64,000 nt of DNA from DTHT01 sp037444625 (GTDB lineage Bacteria; Acidobacteriota; Terriglobia; Bryobacterales; Bryobacteraceae): NCBI GenBank assembly GCA_037444625.1, contig JBBIMA010000020.1:1-64000 (forward strand), given 5' to 3'. This document shows, piece by piece, positions 39,631 to 48,225 of this stretch; position 1 is the first letter of the stretch, and each line of letters begins with the position of its first letter. The position numbers were made by a program, and so were the translations under genes. Under the pieces are notes generated by a model. It saw only the letters and a program-made list of their open reading frames with translations. It was not told the DNA's origin and ran no database searches.

Positions 39631-40341
39631 TTACTTGGCAGGCTCCCAGCGGCACATGGCCCCGAAGGGAGTCTGCGTGACGATCTTGCGATAGCCGTCC
39701 CGGACCGTGCCCGGGGGATCGCTGTCGCCCGGCTGGCAGGCGCGTATCTCGCCGCCCAGCGAGGGACCGGGTCCGGAGACGCTGGCTTGCTGCACCACCG
39801 GTTGCGGCGGAGGCGCAGCGGAGGCGCGCTGAGCGGCTGCGGCCGCTTCCCCCGGGCTGCTGCGGGGAATCAGCTCCTCGAGTTTCTTGGTCACCTTGCG
39901 GCCCTCGAAATCGAAGACCGCTTCCTGAGCGTCCAGCGCCACCAGCAGGAACGGCCCGACCTTCTCGCCCGCGCGCACGCCCCGGCCCGGCGCACCGGGC
40001 TTCTCGCTCAGGATGGCGGTCAACCCGTCCCCCAGATTCAAGACGCCGTAGAGCACGGGCAGCGGCGGCAGCGGCTTTTCCGGCGGCTTCTCGATCACCA
40101 CGGTGGGATTGCGGTCCCGGCTGAAGAGCATCTTCTCGGCCACCTCCGCATAGGCCGCCGCCTGCACCGGCTGGGGCGCGGGCAGGGGCGTCCAGGGCGG
40201 CGGCGGCAGCGGTTTCAGCGCCCTGCCCAAGACCATCTGCTCGCGGTGGCGAGCCTCGACCCATTGCTGCCGCAGCCGGAAGCCGGCCGCCGCAACCAGC
40301 GCCAGCAAAGCCACGTCCAGCAACAAGAGCCTGCGCTTCAA
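39631..40341 (-). CDS. Inner-membrane protein in the GspC position
   Basis: 236 residues from a TTG that overlaps the stop of the upstream gspM-like gene (TTGA), so the start is set by coupling. One transmembrane helix at about 6-22 (LLDVALLALVAAAGF), then a Pro-rich linker (LPPPPWTPLPAPQP) and an HR-like domain (about 60-150: KMLFSRDRNP, YGVLNLGDGLTAILSE, GVRAGEKVGPFLLVALD), which matches the layout of GspC/PilP proteins that contact the secretin. The C-terminus ends in GYRKIVTQTPFGAMCRWEP. No PDZ domain is seen. A GspC role is inferred from topology and order. Confidence 0.7.
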   Translation of the reverse strand: MKRRLLLLDVALLALVAAAGFRLRQQWVEARHREQMVLGRALKPLPPPPWTPLPAPQPVQAAAYAEVAEKMLFSRDRNPTVVIEKPPEKPLPPLPVLYGVLNLGDGLTAILSEKPGAPGRGVRAGEKVGPFLLVALDAQEAVFDFEGRKVTKKLEELIPRSSPGEAAAAAQRASAAPPPQPVVQQASVSGPGPSLGGEIRACQPGDSDPPGTVRDGYRKIVTQTPFGAMCRWEPAK

Positions 40342-40931
40342 AACCGTCCCAATCCTTTCTTCTCGGGCGCCAGCGCGCGGGGCACAATGCCGGAAACCGT
40401 CAGCCGCGCGTTCACGGTCTTCTCTTTGGGGTTGCCCGCCCCGATCCGCAGTTCGCTCAAGGCGATCAGCTCCGGCTGCGCGGTGAGTTCCGCCAGCAGG
40501 TTCACCAGCTCCTCGATCCGGCACTCGAAGGAGACGCTCACCAGCGCCTCCCCGTAGTCCTCGCCGAAGGGCCGGATGGGCCCCAGCTCGATGGAGCGAA
40601 TTTCCACCGGGACCGGCAGAGTCTTCGCCGCTCGCCGTACGATCTCCAGCACCCGGGCCTGCGCCTGGGCGCCGGTCTCCGCGTGCAGGATGCTGCGCTC
40701 GCGCCCCTCCAGTTCCGCCCGGACCGCCTTGAGCGCCTCCTGCTTGCCCGGCACCGAGGCCGCCAGCCGCCGCAGCCGCTCCAGCCGCTTTTCCGCCGCC
40801 GGGATGTCGCCGCCGGAGGGCGCCACGGGGGCGGGCGCTTCGCCCGGCCACAACCAAGAGACGGCCGCGAAAATCACTGCGGCCGCCGCCAGCACGAGCA
40901 ACGCGCGGCGGTCGCGCTCGCTCAACCTCAT
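40338..40931 (-). CDS. gspM: PilO/GspM-like inner-membrane assembly protein
   Basis: 197 residues. Cytoplasmic N-terminus (MRLSERDRR), one transmembrane helix about 10-28, a coiled-coil about 45-95 (EKRLERLRRLAASVPGKQEALKAVRAELEGRE), then a ferredoxin-like alpha/beta domain (about 100-185: VSVSFECRIEELVNLLAELTAQPELIALSELRI) typical of PilO/GspM. By family it forms a platform with GspL in the inner membrane. Its ATG overlaps the stop of the GspL-like gene by 4 bases, and its own stop overlaps the TTG of the GspC-like gene. Confidence 0.78.
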   Translation of the reverse strand: MRLSERDRRALLVLAAAAVIFAAVSWLWPGEAPAPVAPSGGDIPAAEKRLERLRRLAASVPGKQEALKAVRAELEGRERSILHAETGAQAQARVLEIVRRAAKTLPVPVEIRSIELGPIRPFGEDYGEALVSVSFECRIEELVNLLAELTAQPELIALSELRIGAGNPKEKTVNARLTVSGIVPRALAPEKKGLGRF

Positions 40932-42247
40932 CGCGGCCCTCCCTCCCGCGCCGCGCGGATGCGGAAAGTCTCCGCCTGGCCGACGCGGGCGATGGGCATG
41001 ACGAATTCGGAGTTGCGCAGCAGCGGCGATTCGTCCAGAAGCTTCAGCAGGCCGGCGGCTTGCTCGGCGTCGCCCGCCAGGGTGACCGCCTCGCGCGTGA
41101 TTTCGAGCTGGGCCAGCCAGGCAGGCGGCGCCAGGCGGCGGGTCAACTCGGCCAGTAGCTCCAGATCCGCCCGGGAGCGCAGCCGGAACTCGTCCAGCAG
41201 GCGTGTACGGGCGCGGGCGGTCTGGATGGCCCGGTCCAGTTCGGCCGCTTTGCGCGCCTCGGGCTCCAGGCGAGCGATTTCGGCCCGCAGCCTCGCCAGG
41301 TAACGGCGGTCCTCCACGGGGCGCACGGCGGCCAAGCCGGCGCCCAGCAGGAGCAGGAGCACGGCCAGCGCGGCCGTAGGGGCGTAAAGAGCCCGGGAGC
41401 TGGCGGCGCGGTGCTCCGGGGGCAGGAGGTTGAGGGGGAGAGCCAGCCTGGGGCAAGCGCCCGTGAGGGCGGCGGCGTAGGCCAGGGCGTGGCGGGCCAA
41501 ATCAAAATCGGCCGGAAATGTCCGAGGCCGCGGCAGCCGCTCCCCCAGCTCCTCACCGGCCGCCTGCTCCAGGCGCAGCTCGGCCGCCGCCATCGCCGCC
41601 GCCCGTTCGCGGCTCGCGGGAAACTCAGCCGAAAACACCGGCCGCGCCGGGCTTTCCCCGTACACCTCCACTCCCTCCTCGCCCTCGCGCACGGCTACGA
41701 ACCCCTCTGCCGGACCCTCGCCCAGCAGGCGCAACGCCGAGTACAGCGCGGCGGCCGAGAAGCTGAAGGCGGCCGCCTTCACGCCCGCTTCGGCCAGCAG
41801 GCTCACGTAGCCGGCCACGGTCTCCCGCCGGGCGATGCCCACCACCACCGATTCCGAGCCGTCCAGCCGCGCCCACACCCAGGCCGCCTCATCCTCCGGG
41901 TAGGGATGCAGGGCCTCGATCTGGAAACCGACCGCCGAGGCCAGCTCGCGCCGAGGCACCCCCGGCAGCGACAGCAGCCGCACGATCACCTCGCGCCGGG
42001 GCAGCAGCACCGTAGCCGCCAGATGTCCCAGGCCCAACCGCTTGAGGAACGCGGCGTACTCGGCGCCCCATTCCGCCGCCGGGCGTTCGCGAAAGCCCGC
42101 GATCACGGTCGCCCCGAGCACCTTGATTCCCGTGGGACGCACCCGCACCGCCGCCACGCGCAGATCGCGCGCGCCGACCTCGATGCCCACGCCGGCGCCG
42201 ATCGCCAGCCACCTGCGCAGCGCCGCTTTGCCGCTCGCCCCGGTCAT
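40928..42247 (-). CDS. gspL: GspL-like (PilM-PilN fusion) inner-membrane protein
   Basis: 439 residues. The N-terminal about 280 residues have an actin/ASKHA-like (PilM) pattern: GVGIEVGARDLRVAAVRV, GFQIEALHPYPEDEAAW, VVVGIARRETV. One transmembrane helix is at about 288-308 (PTAALAVLLLLLGAGLAAV), then a coiled-coil (RRYLARLRAEIARLEPEARKAAELD) and a PilN-like domain (LAQLEITREAVTLAGDAEQA). GspL links the cytoplasmic ATPase GspE to the membrane platform. It overlaps the GspM gene by 4 bases and lies 6 bases after the GspK gene. Confidence 0.8.
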   Translation of the reverse strand: MTGASGKAALRRWLAIGAGVGIEVGARDLRVAAVRVRPTGIKVLGATVIAGFRERPAAEWGAEYAAFLKRLGLGHLAATVLLPRREVIVRLLSLPGVPRRELASAVGFQIEALHPYPEDEAAWVWARLDGSESVVVGIARRETVAGYVSLLAEAGVKAAAFSFSAAALYSALRLLGEGPAEGFVAVREGEEGVEVYGESPARPVFSAEFPASRERAAAMAAAELRLEQAAGEELGERLPRPRTFPADFDLARHALAYAAALTGACPRLALPLNLLPPEHRAASSRALYAPTAALAVLLLLLGAGLAAVRPVEDRRYLARLRAEIARLEPEARKAAELDRAIQTARARTRLLDEFRLRSRADLELLAELTRRLAPPAWLAQLEITREAVTLAGDAEQAAGLLKLLDESPLLRNSEFVMPIARVGQAETFRIRAAREGGPR

Positions 42248-42253
42248 GGCTTC

Positions 42254-43276
42254 TCACATCGCGGGCGCCGGCGGCCAGGGCTGCTGGCCGGCCGCGAGCG
42301 CCCAGGCGTTGTCGTACCAGCGCAACACGTGATACGTGCGGTCCCAGCCCGGCGGCAGCCGCTTGATGGTGGCGGCTACCGAGCGGCGCAGATCCGAGAG
42401 GCCCCCGCCCGCCGTGCGCAGCCGCGCCGTGGCGCGCAGGGTGAAGATCGTGTTGCCGCCGATGCCCAGCCGGTGGAACCCGGGCTCGGCCGCCAGCGGC
42501 TCCAGTTGCCGCATGTCGCGGATGGGCGCCCGGCTTCTGGTCTGAAGGAGCCACTGGAGAGCTGCGGGACTCAACCCCACGGCCGCCAGCAGGGGCGCCG
42601 GGGCCGTGTTGACGTCCACCCGGCCGCCGCCCCCGTAGACCGTCACGCAGTCGCGGAAGCCGCCTCGCGGCCAGAGCCGGCCCTCGGCATCCGCCGCGTA
42701 GTCGCCGTAGAAGAGATCCGCCGTCATGCCCTTCACCAGCAAGGCTTCCTCAACCTCTTCGAAAGACGCATGGCGGGCGCGAAAAGACGGATTCAGCCCC
42801 AGGTAATATTGGTCGAACGGGCTGGGCTGCGCCGCCGGGCTGCGCCAGTCCAGGATCGCCAGGGCGATCTCGCGGGCCCGTTCCGGTTCGGCGCCCAACT
42901 GGATCAACAAAGCGTAGAGATCCTCCGCCGGGGCGGTGTTCAGATTCAGCTTGGCGCCCTCCGGAATGATCTCGACCATTGCATCGCCGGCGGGAAACTG
43001 AAAATACAACCGGGAGCGCCAGGGAGCCCAATAACGCGGCGCACCGTCGGGCCCCGTGGGGCCGGGCCCCCAGTCCATGTACAGGATGGCGCGCTCGATG
43101 GCCCCGGCGGCCAGATAGTAGGCCCGCAGGCCGTCCAGCGCGGTGGCGCTCCGCTCGGTCTCGGCGCGCACCGTGGCGGCGACCGAGAAGGCGATGGCCG
43201 ACAGCGCGGCCGTCAGCCAGAGCACGGCCAGCAGCGCACCGCCTCGCTTGCCTGGGTTGCGCCTCTCAGTCCACAT
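42254..43276 (-). CDS. gspK: Type II secretion minor pseudopilin GspK
   Basis: 340 residues. The short basic leader RRNPGKRGG is followed by the hydrophobic N-helix ALLAVLWLTAALSAIAFSVAAT, as in GspK (no Glu at +5). The large globular part has KLNLNTAPAEDLYALL and VDVNTAPAPLLAAVG, the duplicated helix-hairpin-helix-like NTAP motifs of the family. By family GspK caps the pseudopilus tip with GspI and GspJ. The ATG at 43276 lies 11 bases inside the end of gspJ. Confidence 0.92.
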   Translation of the reverse strand: MWTERRNPGKRGGALLAVLWLTAALSAIAFSVAATVRAETERSATALDGLRAYYLAAGAIERAILYMDWGPGPTGPDGAPRYWAPWRSRLYFQFPAGDAMVEIIPEGAKLNLNTAPAEDLYALLIQLGAEPERAREIALAILDWRSPAAQPSPFDQYYLGLNPSFRARHASFEEVEEALLVKGMTADLFYGDYAADAEGRLWPRGGFRDCVTVYGGGGRVDVNTAPAPLLAAVGLSPAALQWLLQTRSRAPIRDMRQLEPLAAEPGFHRLGIGGNTIFTLRATARLRTAGGGLSDLRRSVAATIKRLPPGWDRTYHVLRWYDNAWALAAGQQPWPPAPAM

Positions 43277-44000
43277 AGTCGGTCAGAGGAATCTTGTTGA
43301 CGCGCACCGCCGCCGCCAGCTCGATCGGCTGGAGCTTCGAGCGGTCCGGCTCGAGCGGCGCCATCTGGATGCGGATCGCGCTGGGCCACTGGGGCAGCAC
43401 CCAACGCGCCAGCCACCGCTCGGGCGCGGGCGGGGGCGGGCTTTCACGATACAGAAAGCGGCAATAGGCGAGGCGGTCGGCCAGCACGAAGGAGGCCGGC
43501 CCGACCTCGATGGGGCGGAACAGCGGCGCCGGAGCGCCCGACAGCGGATCCGGCCCCGTACCCAGGCAGAAAGCCCCCGCGCCCAGCGGGCCGGTGTAGA
43601 GGTGCTCGTTGACCACCAGCCGCACGCCTTGTCCCTGCTCCCCGGGGATGACCTGGTATTCCAGAATGCGCGGATAGCCTCGCCATCCTTCGGCCAGCGA
43701 ATAGGCCGAGACGAAGCGCATGGATTGCGGCTCGCCCTGGAAAAAGGGCATCTTGACGCGCGGCCGGTCGGGCGCCGGCAGGCACTCAGCCACCACCGGG
43801 ATGAAGCCTGCGATCTGCTCTTCCAGGATGCGCTGGGCGCGGGCCGCCCGCCGGTTGTCCAGCAGCCGGCGATCGGTCCGCTGAAAGGCGTCCAGGCCGA
43901 CGCGCAGGGCCGCCAGCAAGCCGGCCGAAAGCAGGCTGAGCAGCGAGACCGCAATCAGCAGCTCCAGCAGCGTGACGCCGCGCTGCCGCCGCGTCCTCAC
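43266..44000 (-). CDS. gspJ: Type II secretion minor pseudopilin GspJ
   Basis: 244 residues from a GTG that overlaps the stop of gspI (GTGA). Prepilin leader TRRQRG followed by VTLLELLIAVSLLSLL with Glu+5, then the pseudopilin helix and a globular domain. The size and position between gspI and gspK fit GspJ. GspJ forms a tip complex with GspI and GspK. Cleavage and N-methylation need a prepilin peptidase, which is not in this window. Confidence 0.85.
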   Translation of the reverse strand: MRTRRQRGVTLLELLIAVSLLSLLSAGLLAALRVGLDAFQRTDRRLLDNRRAARAQRILEEQIAGFIPVVAECLPAPDRPRVKMPFFQGEPQSMRFVSAYSLAEGWRGYPRILEYQVIPGEQGQGVRLVVNEHLYTGPLGAGAFCLGTGPDPLSGAPAPLFRPIEVGPASFVLADRLAYCRFLYRESPPPPAPERWLARWVLPQWPSAIRIQMAPLEPDRSKLQPIELAAAVRVNKIPLTDYVD

Positions 44001-44437
44001 GGTTGCGCCTCCCCGGCCGAGATCAGATCGGCGGGCGCCAGCACGCCCCGCCGGTAGGCCTCCAGGCGGAGGGAGCGCCGCCGGTCCTCCCCCGCCGTCC
44101 ACCAGATCTCCAGCTCGATGCGTTCCAGCAGGGCGGCGCCCGGTCCGGCCTTGGGCTGCATCTCGAAGGGCGTCACCCGGGCCCGCCAGCCCGCGCGGAC
44201 GCCGCCGGTGAGCGACCGGTCGAACTCGCCGCCGATCACGGCGAACTTGGGCAGGCGCGGATCCAGCAGCAAGGCGTCCATCTGGCGCCGGGCCAGCAGC
44301 GCCGCCCGGTCGGCTTCCGTCAGCCGGGAGGCGTTGCGCAGGGAGGTGGAAAGATTGGCCAGCAAGCTCACCACGGCGATGCCCATGATGGTCGTGGCCA
44401 CCAGCATCTCCAGCAGCGTGAAGCCGCGGCGCCTCAT
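43997..44437 (-). CDS. gspI: Type II secretion minor pseudopilin GspI
   Basis: 146 residues. Very short leader MRRRG, then FTLLEMLVATTIMGIAVVSLL with Glu+5. The rest (LARRQMDALLLDPRLPKF, ELEIWWTAGEDRRRSLRLEAYRRG) matches the size and pattern of GspI. It overlaps gspH by 4 bases upstream and gspJ by 4 bases downstream. Confidence 0.85.
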   Translation of the reverse strand: MRRRGFTLLEMLVATTIMGIAVVSLLANLSTSLRNASRLTEADRAALLARRQMDALLLDPRLPKFAVIGGEFDRSLTGGVRAGWRARVTPFEMQPKAGPGAALLERIELEIWWTAGEDRRRSLRLEAYRRGVLAPADLISAGEAQP

Positions 44438-44916
44438 GGGGCGGCCTCCCCGGCCCGGATGCGCGGAACGCCCGTGATCGGATCCAGGCTCACGATGCGC
44501 CGTGCGCCCCGGCGGTTGCGCAACTCCAGGCTGATGCGCGGCGCCGTCCCTCCGGGCAGCAGCAGGAAGCGGCGCGGGCCTTCCTCCTCCTGGGGCAAGG
44601 CGGGTTCCAGGGCGGCGATCCGGACTCCTTCGTCCAGCTCGAGGGAACGCTCGAAGCCGGGTTCGGCGGAGCGCACCCGCAGCCGGTTCTCCCGGGGCCA
44701 GACGGTCAGCTCGACCGCTTGCTGGCGCCGCTCGGCCCGGTTCAGCGCGCTGTTGAACAGGGCGGCGATGCGGTTGGCCGCGGCGGTGAGCCGCAGCGAG
44801 TCCACACCCGCGCCCACGGCCGGAAAGCTGATGCCCACCAGCAGGGAGACCAGCGCCACTACGATCAGCAGCTCGAGCAGGGTGACGCCGCTCAGGGCCG
44901 CGCGGGGCCGCCTCAT
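44434..44916 (-). CDS. gspH: Type II secretion minor pseudopilin GspH
   Basis: 160 residues. Leader MRRPRAALSG then VTLLELLIVVALVSLLVG with Glu+5; the following AANRIAALFNSALNRAERRQQAVEL is the GspH-type helix. The beta-rich C-terminal part ends with SLDPITGVPRI. Start ATG overlaps the gspG stop by 4 bases. Assignment as GspH rests on order (G-H-I-J-K) and the helix pattern. Confidence 0.83.
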   Translation of the reverse strand: MRRPRAALSGVTLLELLIVVALVSLLVGISFPAVGAGVDSLRLTAAANRIAALFNSALNRAERRQQAVELTVWPRENRLRVRSAEPGFERSLELDEGVRIAALEPALPQEEEGPRRFLLLPGGTAPRISLELRNRRGARRIVSLDPITGVPRIRAGEAAP

Positions 44917-45377
44917 TGACTCTTCCAGCTCACGATGTCGGCGTTGATGCCCTCGCCGCCGGGCTGGCCGTCGGCGCCGTAGCTGATGATGTCGGGCTCG
45001 TCGCCGTGCTCGCCCGGATAGCGGTACACGTAAGGCCGTCCCCAGGGATCCACCGGGATCTCCTGGGGCAGATAGGGCCCCTGCCACTGGGTGACGCCCT
45101 GGGGCTGGACCCGCAAGGCCTGAAGGCCCTGTTCGGTGGTCGGGTACAGGCCGGTGTCCAGCTTGTAGGCGCCCAGGGCGGTCATGAACGCGTTGATCTG
45201 GGCCCGGGCGGCCGTGATGCGCGCCGTGTCGGTGCGGCGCAGCATCCGGGGCACCACCAGGCCCGCGAACAGGGCGATGATGGTGACCACCACGAGCATC
45301 TCGATCAGCGTGATGCCCGCCTGCCGTCGCCTCGAATCGTTTCCCGTCGCCGGAGGATTGCTTGCTTGTCGCTTCAC
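44913..45377 (-). CDS. gspG: Major pseudopilin GspG
   Basis: 154 residues. Prepilin leader SRRRQAG then ITLIEMLVVVTIIALFAGLVVP with Glu+5. The conserved GspG C-terminal block is clear: YKLDTGLYPTTEQGLQAL, YLPQEIPVDPWGRPYVYRYPG and DIISYGADGQPGG, with the acidic calcium-binding loop. By family it polymerises into the pseudopilus that drives substrates through GspD. It overlaps gspF by 4 bases. Confidence 0.97.
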   Translation of the reverse strand: MKRQASNPPATGNDSRRRQAGITLIEMLVVVTIIALFAGLVVPRMLRRTDTARITAARAQINAFMTALGAYKLDTGLYPTTEQGLQALRVQPQGVTQWQGPYLPQEIPVDPWGRPYVYRYPGEHGDEPDIISYGADGQPGGEGINADIVSWKSQ

Positions 45378-46582
45378 AGGGCCACCTCATTGATGCTGGT
45401 GATCGCCAGCAGCATGCTCAATACCAGTATGCCCACCATCACGCCCATCACCAGGATCACCAGCGGCTCGAACAGCGAGGTGAACCGCCGGATGGCGGCG
45501 CGCGTGTCGTTTTCGTAGATTTCCGCCATGCGGCCGAACATCTGATCCAGCCGCCCGGTTTCCTCGCCCACGCTGAGCAGGTGGGCGGCCAGGGCGGGAA
45601 ACTGCCCGCTCTTGCGCACCGGCCCGGCGATGCCTTCACCCCGCTTGACGCCCTGGGCCACCGCCTCCAGCGAGCGGGCCATCCGCCGGTTGGCCAGGAT
45701 GGCGGCCGCGATGTGGAGCGACTGCACCAGCGGCACGCCGTTGGCGGTCAGCGTCTCCATGGCCCGGGCGAAGCGCGAGGGCTCGGCCCGCCGCAGCGCC
45801 TCGCCCAGCAGGGGCAGGCGCAGGCGGAAGCCGTCCCACCACCAGCGGCCGGCGGGGGTGCGCACGTAGGCCCGCAGCCCCGCCCCGCCCGCCGCCAGCG
45901 CCGCCGGCGCCAGCCAGCCGTAGGTCTTCACCAGGCGGCTGGCCTCCAGCAGGATTTGCGTGGCCAGAGGCATTCGCAAGCGCGATTCCTCGAAGACCTG
46001 GGCGAAGCGCGGCACCACGAAGTACAGCATCAGGGTGATCGAGGCCAGACCTACCACGACCAGCAGGGCCGGGTAGATCATCGAGGAGAGGATGTAGTTG
46101 CGCAGTTCGTCGCGCGTGCGCTCGAACTCGGCCAGTCGCTCGAAGACCGGCGCCAGCGCCCCGCCCGCCTCCCCGGCGCGCACGATGTTGACGTACAGCT
46201 CGGAGAAGTACTCCGGGTGGGCGGCCAAACTGTCGGCCAGCGGTTTGCCGCCCTTGAGGATGCGCAGGACGTCCTCCGTCACCAGCCGGAACTCGGCCCG
46301 TTCGCTGAGCTCCGAGGTGACGGCCAGGGCCCGGTCCAGCGGCACGCCCGCCCCCAGCAAGGTGGCCAGCTCCTGGGTGAACAACAGCACGTCGCGGCGG
46401 CGCCCGCGCCGGAAGGCCGGCAGGCGCAAGCCCCAGGCCTTCTTCGGCTCCCGGCCGACGTAGACCGGGATCAGGCCCTGTCGGCGCAGCTCGCGCGCCA
46501 CCTCGCGCTCGCTCTGGCCGCTGAGCGTGCCGCTGCGCAGCTTGCCGTCCGGAGCCACCGCGCGGAAGTAAAAGCCGGCCAT
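45374..46582 (-). CDS. gspF: Type II secretion inner-membrane platform protein GspF
   Basis: 402 residues from ATG 46582, one base inside the gspE stop (TGATG). Two copies of the GspF/PilC helical domain (about 65-190 and 270-395) are visible: FTQELATLLGAGVPLDRAL and FARAMETLTANGVPLVQSL, each followed by the SLEAVAQGVKRGEG-type block. Three membrane helices (LLVVVGLASITLMLYFVVP, LAPAALAAGGAGL, LVILVMGVMVGILVLSM). GspF connects GspE to pseudopilus assembly. Confidence 0.97.
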   Translation of the reverse strand: MAGFYFRAVAPDGKLRSGTLSGQSEREVARELRRQGLIPVYVGREPKKAWGLRLPAFRRGRRRDVLLFTQELATLLGAGVPLDRALAVTSELSERAEFRLVTEDVLRILKGGKPLADSLAAHPEYFSELYVNIVRAGEAGGALAPVFERLAEFERTRDELRNYILSSMIYPALLVVVGLASITLMLYFVVPRFAQVFEESRLRMPLATQILLEASRLVKTYGWLAPAALAAGGAGLRAYVRTPAGRWWWDGFRLRLPLLGEALRRAEPSRFARAMETLTANGVPLVQSLHIAAAILANRRMARSLEAVAQGVKRGEGIAGPVRKSGQFPALAAHLLSVGEETGRLDQMFGRMAEIYENDTRAAIRRFTSLFEPLVILVMGVMVGILVLSMLLAITSINEVAL

Positions 46583-48219
46583 CAGAACCCCTGGGTCACG
46601 CGCAGCACTTCCTCGGCGGTGGTCAGGCCGGCGCGCACTTTCAGCCAGCCGTCCTCCGCCAGCCGGCGCATGCCGTTGCGGCGGGCGGCGGCGGTGAGGG
46701 TCCCGGCGTCGGCGTTCTGCATGATCAGGGAGCGCAGCTCGTCGTTGAGTTCCATGAGCTCGAAAATGCCGATGCGCCCCGAGTAGCCGGTGAGGAAACA
46801 GCGCGGACAGCCGGCCCCGCGCCAGCTCTCGATGAGCTGGCCGTCCGGGGTGCGTTTCCTTCCGGCGGGCTGCTTGCAATCCGGACAGATCAGCCGCACC
46901 AGGCGCTGGGCCAGCACGGCCACCAGGGTCGAGCTGAGCAGGTAGTTCTCGACCCCCATGTCGGTGAGGCGCGTGACGGCGCTGGGGGCGTCGTTGGTGT
47001 GCAGCGTCGAGTAGACGAAGTGGCCGGTGAGGGCGGCCCGGATGGCGATGTCGGCCGTCTCGCGGTCGCGGATCTCGCCCACCATGATGACGTCCGGATC
47101 CTGGCGGACGATGTGGCGCAGCCCGCTGGCGAAGGTCAGCCCGATCTGGGGATTGACGTGGATCTGGTTGATGCCGTCCATCTGGTATTCGACCGGGTCC
47201 TCGATGGTGATGATCTTCTTGTCGGGCTGGTTGATGCGCTTGAGGGCGGAATACAGGGTGGTGGATTTGCCCGAGCCGGTGGGCCCGGTCACCAGGAAAA
47301 TGCCGTGGGGCAAGGAGGTGAAGTGCTCCATGCGGCGCAGCATGTGCTCGTCGAAGCCCAGCCGGGCCAGATCGTAGAAATCGCCCGCCGAGCGGTCGAG
47401 CAGGCGCATGACCACGCTCTCGCCGTAGAGGGTGGGCAGGGTGGAGACGCGCAAGTCCACCTCGCGCCCCAGGACCTTGATCTTGATGCGCCCGTCCTGG
47501 GGCAGGCGGCGTTCGGCGATGTTCAGCCGGGCCATCAGCTTGACGCGCGAGATGATGGCCGCCTTCAGCTCGCGGGGCGGCGGCTCCTGGTTGTAAAGCA
47601 CGCCGTCAATGCGGTAGCGCACTCGAAACTCGCGCTCGAAGGGCTCCAGGTGAATGTCGCTGGCGCGCTTCTCCAGGGCGGAGGCGATCAGGGCGTTGAC
47701 CAGGCGGATGACCGGCGCCTCGCTGGCCATGTCGCGCAACTGCTCGAGATCCTCCTCCCGCTCGCCGACCGCGGCCGGGCCCTCGGCCGCCTGACGTTCC
47801 GCCTCGCCGTAATACTTCTCGATGGCGTCCAGGATCTCGGACTCGGCCGCCAGGGCGGTCTCCACCGCCAGCCCGGTGAAGCCGCGGACCGCCGAGACGG
47901 TCTCGAAATCCAGCGGGTCGGCCATGGCGATGGTCAGGGAGGCGCCTTCCTGGGCCACCGGGATGAAGCGGCACTGCCGCATGAAGCGGGGCGAGAGGCC
48001 CTCGACCTCCGGAGTCACGGGCGGCGGGCCGTCCAGGCTGACCAGCGGCACGCCGAGCTGCTCGGAAAGCGCCGCCAGCACGTCCCGCATGGCGACGAAG
48101 CCCAGGTCCACCAGGATCTTGCCGATCTTGTCGCCGCGCTCGCGCTGGATCTCGAGCGCCCGGGCCAGGTCCTCCTGGGAAATCAGCCCCCGCGCGATGA
48201 GCATTTCCCCCAGCCGCAT
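46582..48219 (-). CDS. gspE: Type II secretion ATPase GspE
   Basis: 545 residues. An N-terminal MshEN-type domain (about 1-150: GEMLIARGLISQEDLARALE) can bind c-di-GMP in some relatives. The ATPase core has Walker A GPTGSGKST at about 312-320, the Asp box ITIEDPVEY, and Walker B DPDVIMVGEIRDRETADIA. The zinc-type cysteines CPDC and CPRC are in the C-terminal metal domain. By family it powers pseudopilus extension at the inner membrane. It overlaps gspF by one base and follows the unknown gene at 48226 by 6 bases. Confidence 0.97.
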   Translation of the reverse strand: MRLGEMLIARGLISQEDLARALEIQRERGDKIGKILVDLGFVAMRDVLAALSEQLGVPLVSLDGPPPVTPEVEGLSPRFMRQCRFIPVAQEGASLTIAMADPLDFETVSAVRGFTGLAVETALAAESEILDAIEKYYGEAERQAAEGPAAVGEREEDLEQLRDMASEAPVIRLVNALIASALEKRASDIHLEPFEREFRVRYRIDGVLYNQEPPPRELKAAIISRVKLMARLNIAERRLPQDGRIKIKVLGREVDLRVSTLPTLYGESVVMRLLDRSAGDFYDLARLGFDEHMLRRMEHFTSLPHGIFLVTGPTGSGKSTTLYSALKRINQPDKKIITIEDPVEYQMDGINQIHVNPQIGLTFASGLRHIVRQDPDVIMVGEIRDRETADIAIRAALTGHFVYSTLHTNDAPSAVTRLTDMGVENYLLSSTLVAVLAQRLVRLICPDCKQPAGRKRTPDGQLIESWRGAGCPRCFLTGYSGRIGIFELMELNDELRSLIMQNADAGTLTAAARRNGMRRLAEDGWLKVRAGLTTAEEVLRVTQGF

Positions 48220-48225
48220 GGCCGT

